From positions 1-64,000 of the forward strand of contig NZ_CAMLJQ010000011.1 in NCBI RefSeq assembly GCF_946480305.1: a stretch of DNA of 64,000 nucleotides, in the 5' to 3' direction. The DNA comes from an uncultured Caldimonas sp. GTDB taxonomy: Bacteria > Pseudomonadota > Gammaproteobacteria > Burkholderiales > Burkholderiaceae. This document shows, one piece after another, positions 48,788 through 56,822 of this stretch. The notes under the pieces are model-generated. The model made no database searches and was not told the DNA's origin. It worked only from the letters and a program-made list of their open reading frames with translations. How positions within the stretch are numbered: the first letter of the stretch is position 1; the number at the start of each line of letters is the position of its first letter. The position numbers and the translations under genes were made by a program.

Positions 48788-49035
48788 CTATGCAGCGGAA
48801 CGTGATCGAAGAGTTCTACCGCGAGCTGGAGGCGACCAACGAGGCGTACATCCGCAAGCGTCTCCTGACCGGGGGCTACTCCGGCTGGAAGGTCAAGCAC
48901 GTGAAGCAGTTTCTCGACGGCAAGGATGCTGCACGCGCGGAACGCCGCGCCACGTGGATCACGCGCTGGACCATGATCAGGGCGGTTGGCGCGGTCGGCG
49001 CAGCCCTCTTTGCCATGATCGCGCTGTGGCGTTAG
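48784..49035 (+). CDS. Small hypothetical protein with C-terminal membrane helix
   Basis: 83 aa from GTG 48784, or 81 aa from ATG 48790. Charged helical N-terminus (NVIEEFYRELEATNEAYIRK, KVKHVKQFLDGKDAARAERR) followed by one membrane segment (WTMIRAVGAVGAALFAMIAL). Overlap with the winged-helix-like gene (GTGA) indicates a two-gene operon. Tail-anchored small protein of unknown role. Confidence 0.6.
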   Translation: MTMQRNVIEEFYRELEATNEAYIRKRLLTGGYSGWKVKHVKQFLDGKDAARAERRATWITRWTMIRAVGAVGAALFAMIALWR

Positions 49036-49688
49036 GTAGGGTCCGCTCCAACGAAATCGATTGTCTCGTTTAGGTCGGCCGCACCGGTTGCATTGCTTGC
49101 TTGATTGATGCAGCTGAGCAATCGATGTCCGGTCCTTGGCGCTGATCAGCCACTCGGTTCCCTCGCGTCAAGGCCGCCTCATGCTGCACTGCGGCATTCC
49201 TGTCGCGAGTCTGGCTTCAGACTGGCTGCGGTCGGTCAGCTTCGGGACGCGAGTGTCGGCGAGCGCCGTAAGTGGCCGCCCTTGGTTCGCTGAGCCAAGC
49301 AGTCTGCCTGCATCGGAATCTGGTAGCCATCCATAACTTTCTCGATGAGCGGCGCCCACACATGCCTGCAGCAACCAACGACCGCTGCCTTGGCTTAGGA
49401 ACTGGTGCTGCAGACTCGGAGCCGACGCCCACTCCCCTATGGCAGCCTACCCGGGAGCGGTCATTCACTCACTCCAACCGGCCTCCACAAAACCCGGGGC
49501 GGTTTAAGTCGCGCTCGACCCGTGCGCTGCGCACTACTTGTAGACAGGAAAACGGTCGGTCATCAGATTTCAAGTCGGCGCTGCGACAGTTGCTGTCTGG
49601 CCAATGTGCGCCCCTGCTTCCCTGGACCGCTTAGACCGCGCGCAGCGAAGGCATGTTGACCAATTTCTTTGCATCGACGATGCCCTCC
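49036..49688. other. 653-nt region without a supported gene
   Basis: No coding frame with family resemblance or ribosome site. Composition is mixed and contains fragments that look like decayed coding sequence. It separates the plus-strand pair from the 3' end of the minus-strand ubiquitin-like operon. Confidence 0.5.
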
Positions 49689-50024
49689 TCAATTGACCCA
49701 AGAGACCCTACCGGCGCGTACGAAGTAGTGCGACTTACACCCATCCTTGCGCCAGATCGAGGGGTGAAGAGTCGCTCGACCGCGCGCGTCTGTTCGCAAC
49801 TGCCAACGTGGACGGGCCTCGGCGAACAAGGGAAGTTCGACGCGATCGCCGCATCCGCAAGGGCACAGCATCACTATCGACCACTCCTCCGACCCTTCAG
49901 TTAGCAAGACGAGATGGCGAGCCGGCATGTGCTCCGGAGGAGCGTCAGCTTCAATCCGCACGACCTTCCGAGCGGGAGCGAGCAGCTCGACAATCGCTCG
50001 CCACTTCGACATGAGACCGAACAT
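49689..50024 (-). CDS. DUF6527 family putative Zn-binding protein (Ubl operon)
   Basis: 111 aa. Core motif VMLCPCGCGDRVELPLF (Cys 54, 56, 58), then RPRWQLRTDARGRATLHPSI-W and GCKSHYFVRAGRVSWV (Cys96, His99). Three Cys in CPCGCG plus C-x2-H make a compact metal site. DUF6527 proteins are recurrent neighbours of prokaryotic E2/ThiF/JAB genes, and this is the last gene of that operon: its ATG is 2 nt after the JAB-E1 stop, with GGAGGGCTAGCC upstream. Role in the conjugation pathway is unknown. Confidence 0.8.
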   Translation of the reverse strand: MFGLMSKWRAIVELLAPARKVVRIEADAPPEHMPARHLVLLTEGSEEWSIVMLCPCGCGDRVELPLFAEARPRWQLRTDARGRATLHPSIWRKDGCKSHYFVRAGRVSWVN

Positions 50025-50026
50025 GG

Positions 50027-51412
50027 CTAGCCCTCCTCGCCCAGCGCTGGAAGGCCGAGAAGCGGCTCCTTACTGCCCGTGGCCAGCAGCGCGGAATGCC
50101 TGGCAGTGAACCCCGACTCACTCGTGTGTTCTTCGACGCACTCGGCAAGCATGAAGCGTGTACGCGCGTAGTTCGCGTTGGGGCTGTGCCGGAACGGGTA
50201 GGCGCGCGCGATGAACTCCATTACGCAGGCGCTTGCTGCCCGCATATTGAGGGCGATCACGGAGGGGGCCTCTTCCGGGTGGTCTTGTATGTATCCCGCT
50301 CGACGCTGCGCGGCGTGGGCGGCAGGGTCGGCTTCGGCCAAGTATTCGGCCTGAAGTGATGCGGGGGTGTAAACGCCGCGATCGCCCAGGGTGCTACCAC
50401 CCGGATAGACGTAGTCGAGCCGCCCCGTCACCTCGGCGATGGCCAGGTCGGCGCCTTGGCCGCGGGTCGGGATGAGGACGCCGACGTCGAACAGAGGCAG
50501 CAGGAATGCCGCGGACAGGCGATCCGCCACCATGCGCGCGCGAAGCGAATCGACGCAGCAGAAGATCACGTCAGCCCGCGCCGACGCCAGTACCGCCCTG
50601 CGGGTCATCACGTTGGCGTCGATGGCTTCGAGGAACGGGGCAGATCGGATTGGGTTGAGCCGCTCCGCCATCACACTGACTTTGGGTCGCTTCGCAACTG
50701 CATCGGCCATCGTGGCGTTCAGGATCCGGTTAAGGTTGCGGTCTTCGACGAGGTCATGGTCGATGGTGAGCACCTTACCGAACCCGAGGCGGCTGAGTTG
50801 TTCGATCGCGGGCGATCCCGTTCCAGAGGAGCCAATGACCACTGCCGTGAGCCGGCTGAGCTCGCAAGTCATGTCAGACGTGAACGCCATCGGCCGGGCG
50901 GCCGTGTTGCTGAGGTCGTCTCGCCACCAGTAGCGAAGGTCGTCCCCCGCGACCGAGACGAGATCGACCGGTTGTTCAGCCATCTCGCCGCTGTACAGCC
51001 TGGCCAATATGCTGCCAGAGGCGAGCATCACGGCGGAGCCATGCCACGGAGCAGGGACGGCGTCGTGCAGGCAAGGCATGACCTCCTGGTCGCTGTCATC
51101 GTCCGCCTGGGAGAACGCCGCAAAGCCGCTCGGGTGCGAATGCATCAGAACGATGCAGTCCGAGCCGGCCTCGGCCACGTCGATTGCCTTTTCCAGGTAT
51201 GCGCCGGGCCAGGTCAGCTTGAGGTCGGAGCGTTCGGCGCATTCATCATGGGGGACCGGAAAGACGTCGCGCACCAGCAGCCTGACCCGCTGCCCCGGTA
51301 CCCGCGTGCACACCAGAACCGCGGCCGCTTCCTTGCCGTCGCCGGGGAAGAGATGGGCCTGCAGGCGCGCATGATCCCGAGCCATCAAGCTCAATGTCGT
51401 GCGCGGGATCAT
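50027..51412 (-). CDS. JAB deubiquitinase-like / E1 (ThiF) fusion
   Basis: 461 aa, two enzymes in one chain. N-terminal JAB/MPN isopeptidase: HSHPSGFAAFSQADDD gives the JAMM motif His91-x-His93-x7-Ser101-x2-Asp104. C-terminal E1-like adenylation domain: VVIGSSGTGSPAIEQLSRLG (nucleotide loop, 192-210) and DHDLVEDRNLNRI (Asp/Arg/Asn of the ThiF active site). Expected to adenylate a ubiquitin-like C-terminus and, through JAMM, process or remove it. The ATG overlaps the E2 stop (ATGA), so translation is coupled. Fused JAB-E1 plus multi-Ubl-E2 differs from CBASS Cap2/Cap3 and from four-gene Bil operons. Confidence 0.88.
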   Translation of the reverse strand: MIPRTTLSLMARDHARLQAHLFPGDGKEAAAVLVCTRVPGQRVRLLVRDVFPVPHDECAERSDLKLTWPGAYLEKAIDVAEAGSDCIVLMHSHPSGFAAFSQADDDSDQEVMPCLHDAVPAPWHGSAVMLASGSILARLYSGEMAEQPVDLVSVAGDDLRYWWRDDLSNTAARPMAFTSDMTCELSRLTAVVIGSSGTGSPAIEQLSRLGFGKVLTIDHDLVEDRNLNRILNATMADAVAKRPKVSVMAERLNPIRSAPFLEAIDANVMTRRAVLASARADVIFCCVDSLRARMVADRLSAAFLLPLFDVGVLIPTRGQGADLAIAEVTGRLDYVYPGGSTLGDRGVYTPASLQAEYLAEADPAAHAAQRRAGYIQDHPEEAPSVIALNMRAASACVMEFIARAYPFRHSPNANYARTRFMLAECVEEHTSESGFTARHSALLATGSKEPLLGLPALGEEG

Positions 51413-52524
51413 TGCTCCAGCTCCTTCGCGAGGCATGACTCCACCAGGGCCATGTGGGTTCGCACGCAGTCTGTGGATGGATCCCACACGTGCGGCTCGT
51501 TCCGGTGTCGCGACCAGCCTTGAAAGGTGGTGCCGTGAATCACCACCGTGACTTGAACGCTCGGGATCTCGCGGCCACTGACCAGCGCCGCGGCGGGCGC
51601 GAAGTAGAACATGTCGATTTGCGCTGCGGGGTAGTCCTTGGGGATGTCCAGTGCCAGCAGCGTCCTGGCGGGCATGTAGCCCTCGGGCAGCGCGAAGTCG
51701 TGGATCAGCAACCAGCGGCGCTCGACGTCGAGTACCGTCTCCCACCGCAGACCCTTCCTGTCCAGATATTCGACGTCGTCGGGCAAGAGTGCGAAGTCGC
51801 GTCGCACTGCGGTGGCTTGGGCGTCACCGTTGCCTACGTTCTTCGGCGTGACGCGGATCTTCTCGATGCCAGGCGTTCGCAGGTCGACGATGGAGCTCAG
51901 CTGGACCTCCTGCTTTTGCTGCCCACGCACGATCAAGTAGATGTTCCATGCCTTGGAGGTGTCGAACTTGGCCCGCTGCAGCGCTTCCTCGACCTTCACC
52001 GACGGCGTCGTGTACCTGAGCGGCACACCGCCAACGATCAGGATCCATTCGTGCTTGACGGTCTTCAAGTGCTCCACGCCGGGCTGGGACAGATCGACGA
52101 CTTCCGTGGGCGCCAGAAAGACTTCCGTTCCATCTTGAATCAGCTTGACCGAGTGGTCATGGTCGAGGCCCGCCAAGTCCAGGATCAGATGTGCAGAGAT
52201 GTACCGTTGCGGCCAGATGCACTGCTTGCCGTTGAGCATGTACCGGAACAGGCGGTCGCCCAGACCGAAGACGAACTTGTCGCCGAGCGCGAGGTCGGCC
52301 GCCTCGTCCAGTCGCACCTCTTCCAAGCCGCCGCCGCGCAGGATCTGCATGACGACTTGGTCGGCGTCTACGGGGCGTCCCGCGGAACGGAGGATGTCCG
52401 CGCCCGTGGGCCGGTGTTGGTAGGTGAACGATTCCAGGCCGTCAGCGTCTTCGCGCACTACGTGCGCTTGGTGCTGCTGGCTTGTGAGGTTCAGGGGTTC
52501 AGGAGAGGTAGAGAGGGTGCCCAT
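51409..52524 (-). CDS. Multi-ubiquitin-like / prokaryotic E2 (family E) fusion
   Basis: 371 aa. Three tandem multiubiquitin-type beta-grasp modules: about residues 30-95 (ESFTYQHRPTGADILRSAGR), 95-165 (FRYMLNGKQCIWPQRYISAH, LILDLAGLDHDHSVKLIQDG) and 167-240 (WILIVGGVPLRYTTPSVKVE). They are followed by a Prok-E2_E-type domain: LPDDVEYLDRKGLRWETVLD, LLALDIPKDYPAAQIDMFYF, TFQGWSRHRNEPHVWDPSTD. Cysteines near the end (DCVRTH, ESCL) are candidates for thioester chemistry; I cannot say which. I take ATG 52524, with AAAGGTTCGCC upstream, over ATG 52539. First gene of the conjugation cassette. Confidence 0.85.
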   Translation of the reverse strand: MGTLSTSPEPLNLTSQQHQAHVVREDADGLESFTYQHRPTGADILRSAGRPVDADQVVMQILRGGGLEEVRLDEAADLALGDKFVFGLGDRLFRYMLNGKQCIWPQRYISAHLILDLAGLDHDHSVKLIQDGTEVFLAPTEVVDLSQPGVEHLKTVKHEWILIVGGVPLRYTTPSVKVEEALQRAKFDTSKAWNIYLIVRGQQKQEVQLSSIVDLRTPGIEKIRVTPKNVGNGDAQATAVRRDFALLPDDVEYLDRKGLRWETVLDVERRWLLIHDFALPEGYMPARTLLALDIPKDYPAAQIDMFYFAPAAALVSGREIPSVQVTVVIHGTTFQGWSRHRNEPHVWDPSTDCVRTHMALVESCLAKELEQ

Positions 52525-52537
52525 GGCGAACCTTTGC

Positions 52538-52642
52538 ATCTGGTTAAATTAAGCCGTTTAAGCGCTCTTACAGCTTTACCGGCCGCCGAGCGCTCTCAGC
52601 GTACCACGAATATTCTGCTTAACGCAAGCTGTTTAACCAGAT
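52538..52642. promoter_or_regulatory. 11-bp inverted repeat and GCTTAA boxes in Ubl-operon promoter region
   Basis: ATCTGGTTAAA (52538-52548) and TTTAACCAGAT (52632-52642) are perfect inverted copies bracketing the intergenic region. Inside are GCTTAA boxes at 52549-52554 (minus), 52558-52563 (minus) and 52617-52622 (plus, as CTGCTTAA). A fourth, CTGCTTAAATTAA on the minus strand at 53198-53210, lies just upstream of the STAS-winged-helix gene. The arrangement suggests binding sites of one regulator at both transcription units. Confidence 0.6.
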
Positions 52643-53193
52643 CAGCGAATTGCGCGGTACTTGAACTCGATACCGCCTGAGCCCGCTGCTTCTTCGGCCC
52701 GCAAGAAGTACCCTGCGGCGACCAGTCCCTTGAGGCGCGTGCTGGCGTTCGGCACCGACAAGCCGAGGTCCGCGGCTGCTTGCGATGCCAGGACCGAACG
52801 CTTGTTCAGAACGTACTCAACCAGGGTGCGCGTGGAGCTGTTCAGATCTGGCCCGATGATTTCGAACGAGTCGTCGTTCCAGATCACCATCGGCTGATCC
52901 TTCGCCCTCGCGGCATAGGTCCAGTTGTCGATCAGGTCGCGGTCATGCAGGTCCGTCAAGAAGACGCCTTTCTCGCCTCGAAAGTGCTTCGCGAGAGCCA
53001 CAACGCTTTCTCGTGGAAACGACGCGTCCGTCGACTCGATGCCGGCGAGAGATATTCCGATCACTGTCGCTTGGGGATGCGCGTCGACGAAGTCGACGAG
53101 CTTGCGAAAAACCGCCTTGCCTTCAACGTTGCCGAACGGGTTCGCGCTGGTCGTGAAATCGAGCAGTTTCGCGACGACACAGTTCTGGTTCAT
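52642..53193 (-). CDS. STAS-like / winged-helix protein linked to Ubl operon
   Basis: 183 aa. Residues about 20-115 look like a STAS-like (DUF4325-type) fold: VFRKLVDFVDAHPQATVIGI, SLAGIESTDASFPRESVVAL, GVFLTDLHDRDLIDNWTYAA. Residues 120-183 form a winged helix: LVEYVLNKRSVLASQAAADL, LSVPNASTRLKGLVAAGYFL. This combines an anti-sigma-antagonist-like switch with a DNA-binding module. It starts 9 nt after the GHKL ATPase stop, so the two are one operon, and ends 117 nt before the E2 gene. Inferred to transduce a signal from the GHKL protein to the promoter boxes nearby. Confidence 0.7.
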   Translation of the reverse strand: MNQNCVVAKLLDFTTSANPFGNVEGKAVFRKLVDFVDAHPQATVIGISLAGIESTDASFPRESVVALAKHFRGEKGVFLTDLHDRDLIDNWTYAARAKDQPMVIWNDDSFEIIGPDLNSSTRTLVEYVLNKRSVLASQAAADLGLSVPNASTRLKGLVAAGYFLRAEEAAGSGGIEFKYRAIR

Positions 53194-53202
53194 CGTATTA
53201 AT

Positions 53203-54291
53203 TTAAGCAGATTTGACGTTGGCGTCAAGTTTGAATTCGAAGCAGATGTGTGTTCCTTGCAAGAGAGCGAGGTTCGCCCGGTGCTTGAACTCGACAGCGC
53301 CGTTGTCATGATGGATGCGCAGTTCGAAGTCGCTTTGACGCACCGAAATCCTCGCCTTGAACTTCTTCGCGAAGTCTCCAGACCGCTTCAGACCGATGCC
53401 CCGTCCGTCATCGTCCTTCTGGCTAAGCTTGCCCTTGCTGAACACCTCTTTCAACAGAGCAACCCCCGGGTGCGGCGCCAAGGCCATCGTACGCGCCACG
53501 TCGGGATACTTCACCGGCACCACCGGAGCGAGTGTTCCGACGATGCCGAGCCCGTTGTCCGAGATAACCGCCTGGATCTTGCCGGCATTGCGATAGAACT
53601 GAAGGCAGGCGAAACCGGGAGAGCCCGCAGCGGAGTGATCGCGGACGTTGCCAAATAGCTCCGTCAGAATCGTGAACGCGGCCTGGGAGTAGCTCTTGTC
53701 GGCACAAGCTACGAAGCTGTTCCTGAGCAGCCTGGGGATGTTCTCGTCCGGGTTCTCAGGATCGATCCGACGGAACTCGATCACGCCCTGGTTGTTGCCC
53801 TGGAACTCCCGTGCAAGATCGCCGCTCGGACGTTCAGGCAGAACGGCAATCGAGCCGTCTAGCACGTCGAAAAAACCGACCCGATTCAGGTAGGTCAGCG
53901 TGCTGCTGGAGCCGCCGAAGTCCAGCGTCACCATCTTGCCTGCGATCACCAGTTGATTGCAGAAGGCGAGCAGTCTGGCAATGAAGTCCAGCATGGGCTT
54001 CCCACCTTCTCGAAGCGCGAAGACGACTTCCCGGTGGGCAGATGTCAGCGGGGCGCGATCGATCAAAGCGCTCTCGAAGTGCCAGGCCGTCAGCCACCCA
54101 CCACCCGGGAACTCGATTCGGCAGGACGGCGCCACCAGCGACCACTGGTACTCGTCATCCTGTTCAAATTTGTCGGCGTTCGCGTGGAGGAACCGATTCA
54201 CCTCACCGCGATCCAGCCCAAGCGCGGCTGCGATCGCCCTGGCTTTGGTGCGCGGAGATTTTTCAAGAAACGCAATGATCCTCTTCAGCAT
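53203..54291 (-). CDS. GHKL-type ATPase with N-terminal winged helix
   Basis: 362 aa. N-terminal winged-helix-like segment (KARAIAAALGLDRGEVNRFL), a central STAS-like stretch (KMVTLDFGGSSSTLTYLNRV), and a C-terminal GHKL ATP-binding domain: N-box LTELFGNVRDHS (Glu211, Asn215), G1 box DNGLGI (245-250), G2 box GRGIGLK (296-302). No dimerisation-phosphoacceptor His is evident, so more like an anti-sigma-type kinase/ATPase than a classical sensor kinase. Co-transcribed with the STAS-winged-helix gene. GHKL/STAS pairs act as partner switches in other systems; that this pair controls the ubiquitin-like operon is an inference from position. Confidence 0.75.
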   Translation of the reverse strand: MLKRIIAFLEKSPRTKARAIAAALGLDRGEVNRFLHANADKFEQDDEYQWSLVAPSCRIEFPGGGWLTAWHFESALIDRAPLTSAHREVVFALREGGKPMLDFIARLLAFCNQLVIAGKMVTLDFGGSSSTLTYLNRVGFFDVLDGSIAVLPERPSGDLAREFQGNNQGVIEFRRIDPENPDENIPRLLRNSFVACADKSYSQAAFTILTELFGNVRDHSAAGSPGFACLQFYRNAGKIQAVISDNGLGIVGTLAPVVPVKYPDVARTMALAPHPGVALLKEVFSKGKLSQKDDDGRGIGLKRSGDFAKKFKARISVRQSDFELRIHHDNGAVEFKHRANLALLQGTHICFEFKLDANVKSA

Positions 54292-54650
54292 CAGTTCAGA
54301 TCATATGCGTGCAACTGTCCTGATATGTCGGCCTCCGCTTGCGTCCACGCGGAGCGCGGTCTGCGGTGACGTCGGATCCCATGAAGCTCCCCCGTCGGGT
54401 TGCCGGGCGAGGACTATGATCCTTCCCATTACAGCGCGCCTTGCCGAGCATCAACGTGCGCGCCTTCTCTCCAACATGATGGTGGCACCGCGAGCGGCTG
54501 CTTTCTGAGCATGCGGCGAACTCACGGCACCGGCCACAAGATGTCATTCGCGATGGGCAGCTTTCGGGTAGCCCAAGACCCATGAAGTTACGGCTTGACC
54601 ATCGATAGTGTTGGATCGTTGCGAACATCGCGGTCCTCACAGCGAACCAG
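54292..54650. other. 359-nt region between GHKL operon and SEC-C gene
   Basis: No supported gene. Must contain the promoter of the GHKL/STAS operon; the 100 nt upstream of 54291 (GATCATATGCGTGCAACTGT) show no GCTTAA box, which differs from the boxes downstream. No clear hairpin terminator for the SEC-C gene. Confidence 0.5.
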
Positions 54651-56294
54651 TCACTCCCTTGAGGGGAACTCGCTGGCGCGCGCCGCGCGGTCTGTCGTTT
54701 CTTGGTGCTGCATCATCGAACCAGCCATCCGAGTGCAGGTTTCGGTGGCCAGCTCCCCTTGCGACAGAAGCTTCAGCCGCTCAATGTCGGGGGCCTGCGC
54801 CATGAACTCAAGCAACTCCTCTTTCGAGCTGAGGGAGTAGGTCTCCCAGAAAAAGTTGAACCAATCTAAGGCGGTATTCGCCATCGGGCGACCAGCATTG
54901 CGATCAATGACGCCGAAGAATGTTGCGGGGTGCTGGGCATAGGCCTGCAGTTCTTCATCGGTCAGTGGAATTTGAACCGTGAATCTCTTCTGATTGTCGG
55001 TGCAGACCACGCACGATGCCGCCTTCAAGGACGGCATGACAACGCCGCCTTCCAGTGTGGCCTCGACCTGCGCGCCGTCAGGCCCCGTAACCTCTATGCG
55101 TTGGCCTATCTGAAGCCGCGCCTCGGGAGCCGTGCCTATATAGGCGTCGGCCTCGCCGTCGAATGTGGCCGGTATTCGCCTGTGCTTCTGCATAGACTCC
55201 AGCAGCGCAAAGATCGGCGCATGACGCCGTCTAATCTCTACCTGCTGAAGCAAGGTCTTTGGCCCGGGGTTCAGGTCAGCGATGTGGAAGCCCCAGAGCA
55301 GCATCCCAGACGGTACATCGACAGCATCGAGGTGATGCTCCTCGGGTTCAAAGGTGGCGATGACGTAGGCTGGGGGAAGTGTCTTCCCGACGGGATCGCG
55401 CTCATAGCGGTCAAGCAAGCCCTCGGCCTCCACGAGCGCCACGGGGTTGGGCCGATTTCGGCCCAACTCCAGCCTGCCATCGTTCGTGTCGATGAAGACG
55501 ATGCGCGGGTGGTCAGACTTCTTGCTCAAGGCGCGGTACATCTGTCTGTTGATCTTCATCCGCGCGCCCTCGCGCCGCTTGGCTTCGACTGAGTACGTCG
55601 CGCCCGACTCCGTGTGCGTTGCGACGAACTCCACATGGGTCGTACGCCGGTCGGTCTCATCCTGAAGCTCCAAAGTAAAGCCCGCCCGCAGCAGTGCGGC
55701 GGCAACGCGCATTTCGTACAAAGCCCCTGGAAAGGTCTCAGGGTGCTTGATGCGGTCGATCAGCAGCTTCTGGACATCGACGGCGTGCTTCAGGCCGTAA
55801 AGGTCATAGGCAAGGCGCACGTAGGCGCGAATGGCCCCGGTCATCGGCTGAGGAGTACCCGCGCCATGACGCTCCATATGAGCCCTTGAATGCTCATAGC
55901 TCCGAACTGCCCAAGTGAGGATGCGATGGCGCTCCTGGGGCTGCTTGGCGACCTCGGACATCCACCAGTCTTTACCCAGGACGATCTTCGGGTAGTCGTT
56001 CAGGAAGTCATGAAACGTCTTCCACTTCTTTGAGAAGTGAAGGGTGCTCCCGACAGCCACGACCCTGTGATCCTGGCACTCAGTAGAGATGATGGGCTTG
56101 CCGAGTCCCTGTTGCTCACGCCGTTGAAACTCTTCAGCTTCGCGACGGGCGACCATAGTTTGAAGTTCCTGACGGGCGCGTGGGCTGTTGAGCGTGCGGA
56201 GCGCGTCGAGGACGGCGATGGCGCCATGACACTTCTTGAACTTGCGGCCGCTGCCGCATGGGCATGGATCGTTACGGCCGGGCTTGTTGCTCAT
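54651..56294 (-). CDS. SEC-C motif protein with PD-(D/E)XK nuclease-like domain
   Basis: 547 aa. N-terminal SEC-C zinc motif, RNDPCPCGSGRKFKKCHG (residues 7-24), of the CxCx(n)CH type that recruits SecB or other partners. A middle domain reads LYEMRVAAALLRAGFTLELQ, THVEFVATHTESGATYSVEA then KRREG: Glu194, Glu222 and E237-A-K239 fit a PD-(D/E)XK nuclease core. The C-terminus has a beta-rich segment (RLQIGQRIEVTGPDGAQVEA) and a helical tail. No known defence system is recognised, but an isolated SEC-C nuclease in an island suggests a defence or toxin role. ATG 56294. Confidence 0.7.
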   Translation of the reverse strand: MSNKPGRNDPCPCGSGRKFKKCHGAIAVLDALRTLNSPRARQELQTMVARREAEEFQRREQQGLGKPIISTECQDHRVVAVGSTLHFSKKWKTFHDFLNDYPKIVLGKDWWMSEVAKQPQERHRILTWAVRSYEHSRAHMERHGAGTPQPMTGAIRAYVRLAYDLYGLKHAVDVQKLLIDRIKHPETFPGALYEMRVAAALLRAGFTLELQDETDRRTTHVEFVATHTESGATYSVEAKRREGARMKINRQMYRALSKKSDHPRIVFIDTNDGRLELGRNRPNPVALVEAEGLLDRYERDPVGKTLPPAYVIATFEPEEHHLDAVDVPSGMLLWGFHIADLNPGPKTLLQQVEIRRRHAPIFALLESMQKHRRIPATFDGEADAYIGTAPEARLQIGQRIEVTGPDGAQVEATLEGGVVMPSLKAASCVVCTDNQKRFTVQIPLTDEELQAYAQHPATFFGVIDRNAGRPMANTALDWFNFFWETYSLSSKEELLEFMAQAPDIERLKLLSQGELATETCTRMAGSMMQHQETTDRAARASEFPSRE

Positions 56295-56822
56295 TCGCCT
56301 AGTTTGCCGGATAGAAGGTACTCGCCCTCAGGCGAGTTGCTGAGGTTGCGCTTCTGCGCCCAGCGCGGCAACGTCGTCGGCCCACCCCTGCAGCAGCTGA
56401 CGGTGCTCGTCACAGGAGACGATCTGGCATCGGCGTAAACCGTGCACGCGGCCAGGTGGCGGCTAGGCACGCTGCAGTCTGCGGCAGCTCGAAGCGCCCA
56501 TCTCGATGCCGCCCTGGACTAACGTGGCCCGCGACTCGGCCACAAAAACGTCCGCTTCGAGGTGTCGAATCCTGCGATCGTCATGACGGTTCAGGGTCGG
56601 TACGGCCAGTTCACAAGATGAGGAAGCGGTCACTGAGGCCATAACCTATCTCCTGGGGCCCTACGGCCGCTTCACCACGGACACCAGCTGTTCGCGCCTC
56701 CACCGGGCGCTAGGCCTAATGGCAGCCGGTTGGCGGTTAGCGTGCGTAGGTACGGCGGCGCCCAACGTCGGCACACGCTGCTAAGTCGCCTTTGGACTCG
56801 GAACCTTTGGCGCCACCTTCCG
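56295..56822. other. 528-nt region with only a short open frame
   Basis: A minus-strand frame at about 56328-56450 (GTG start, 40 aa: VHGLRRCQIVSCDEHRQLLQ, GWADDVAALGAEAQPQQLA) looks protein-like but has no ribosome site or family; it may be a remnant or a small gene. The rest holds nothing I can support. Confidence 0.4.

Noticed and set aside
49217..49468. Minus-strand 83-codon frame in the 49-kb gap
   Set aside because: No start signal, no family resemblance, low-quality composition.
49689..52524. Type II CBASS (Cap2/Cap3)
   Set aside because: No CD-NTase or Cap effector gene is nearby, and the fusion pattern (multi-Ubl-E2, JAB-E1) differs from Cap2 (E2-E1) and Cap3.
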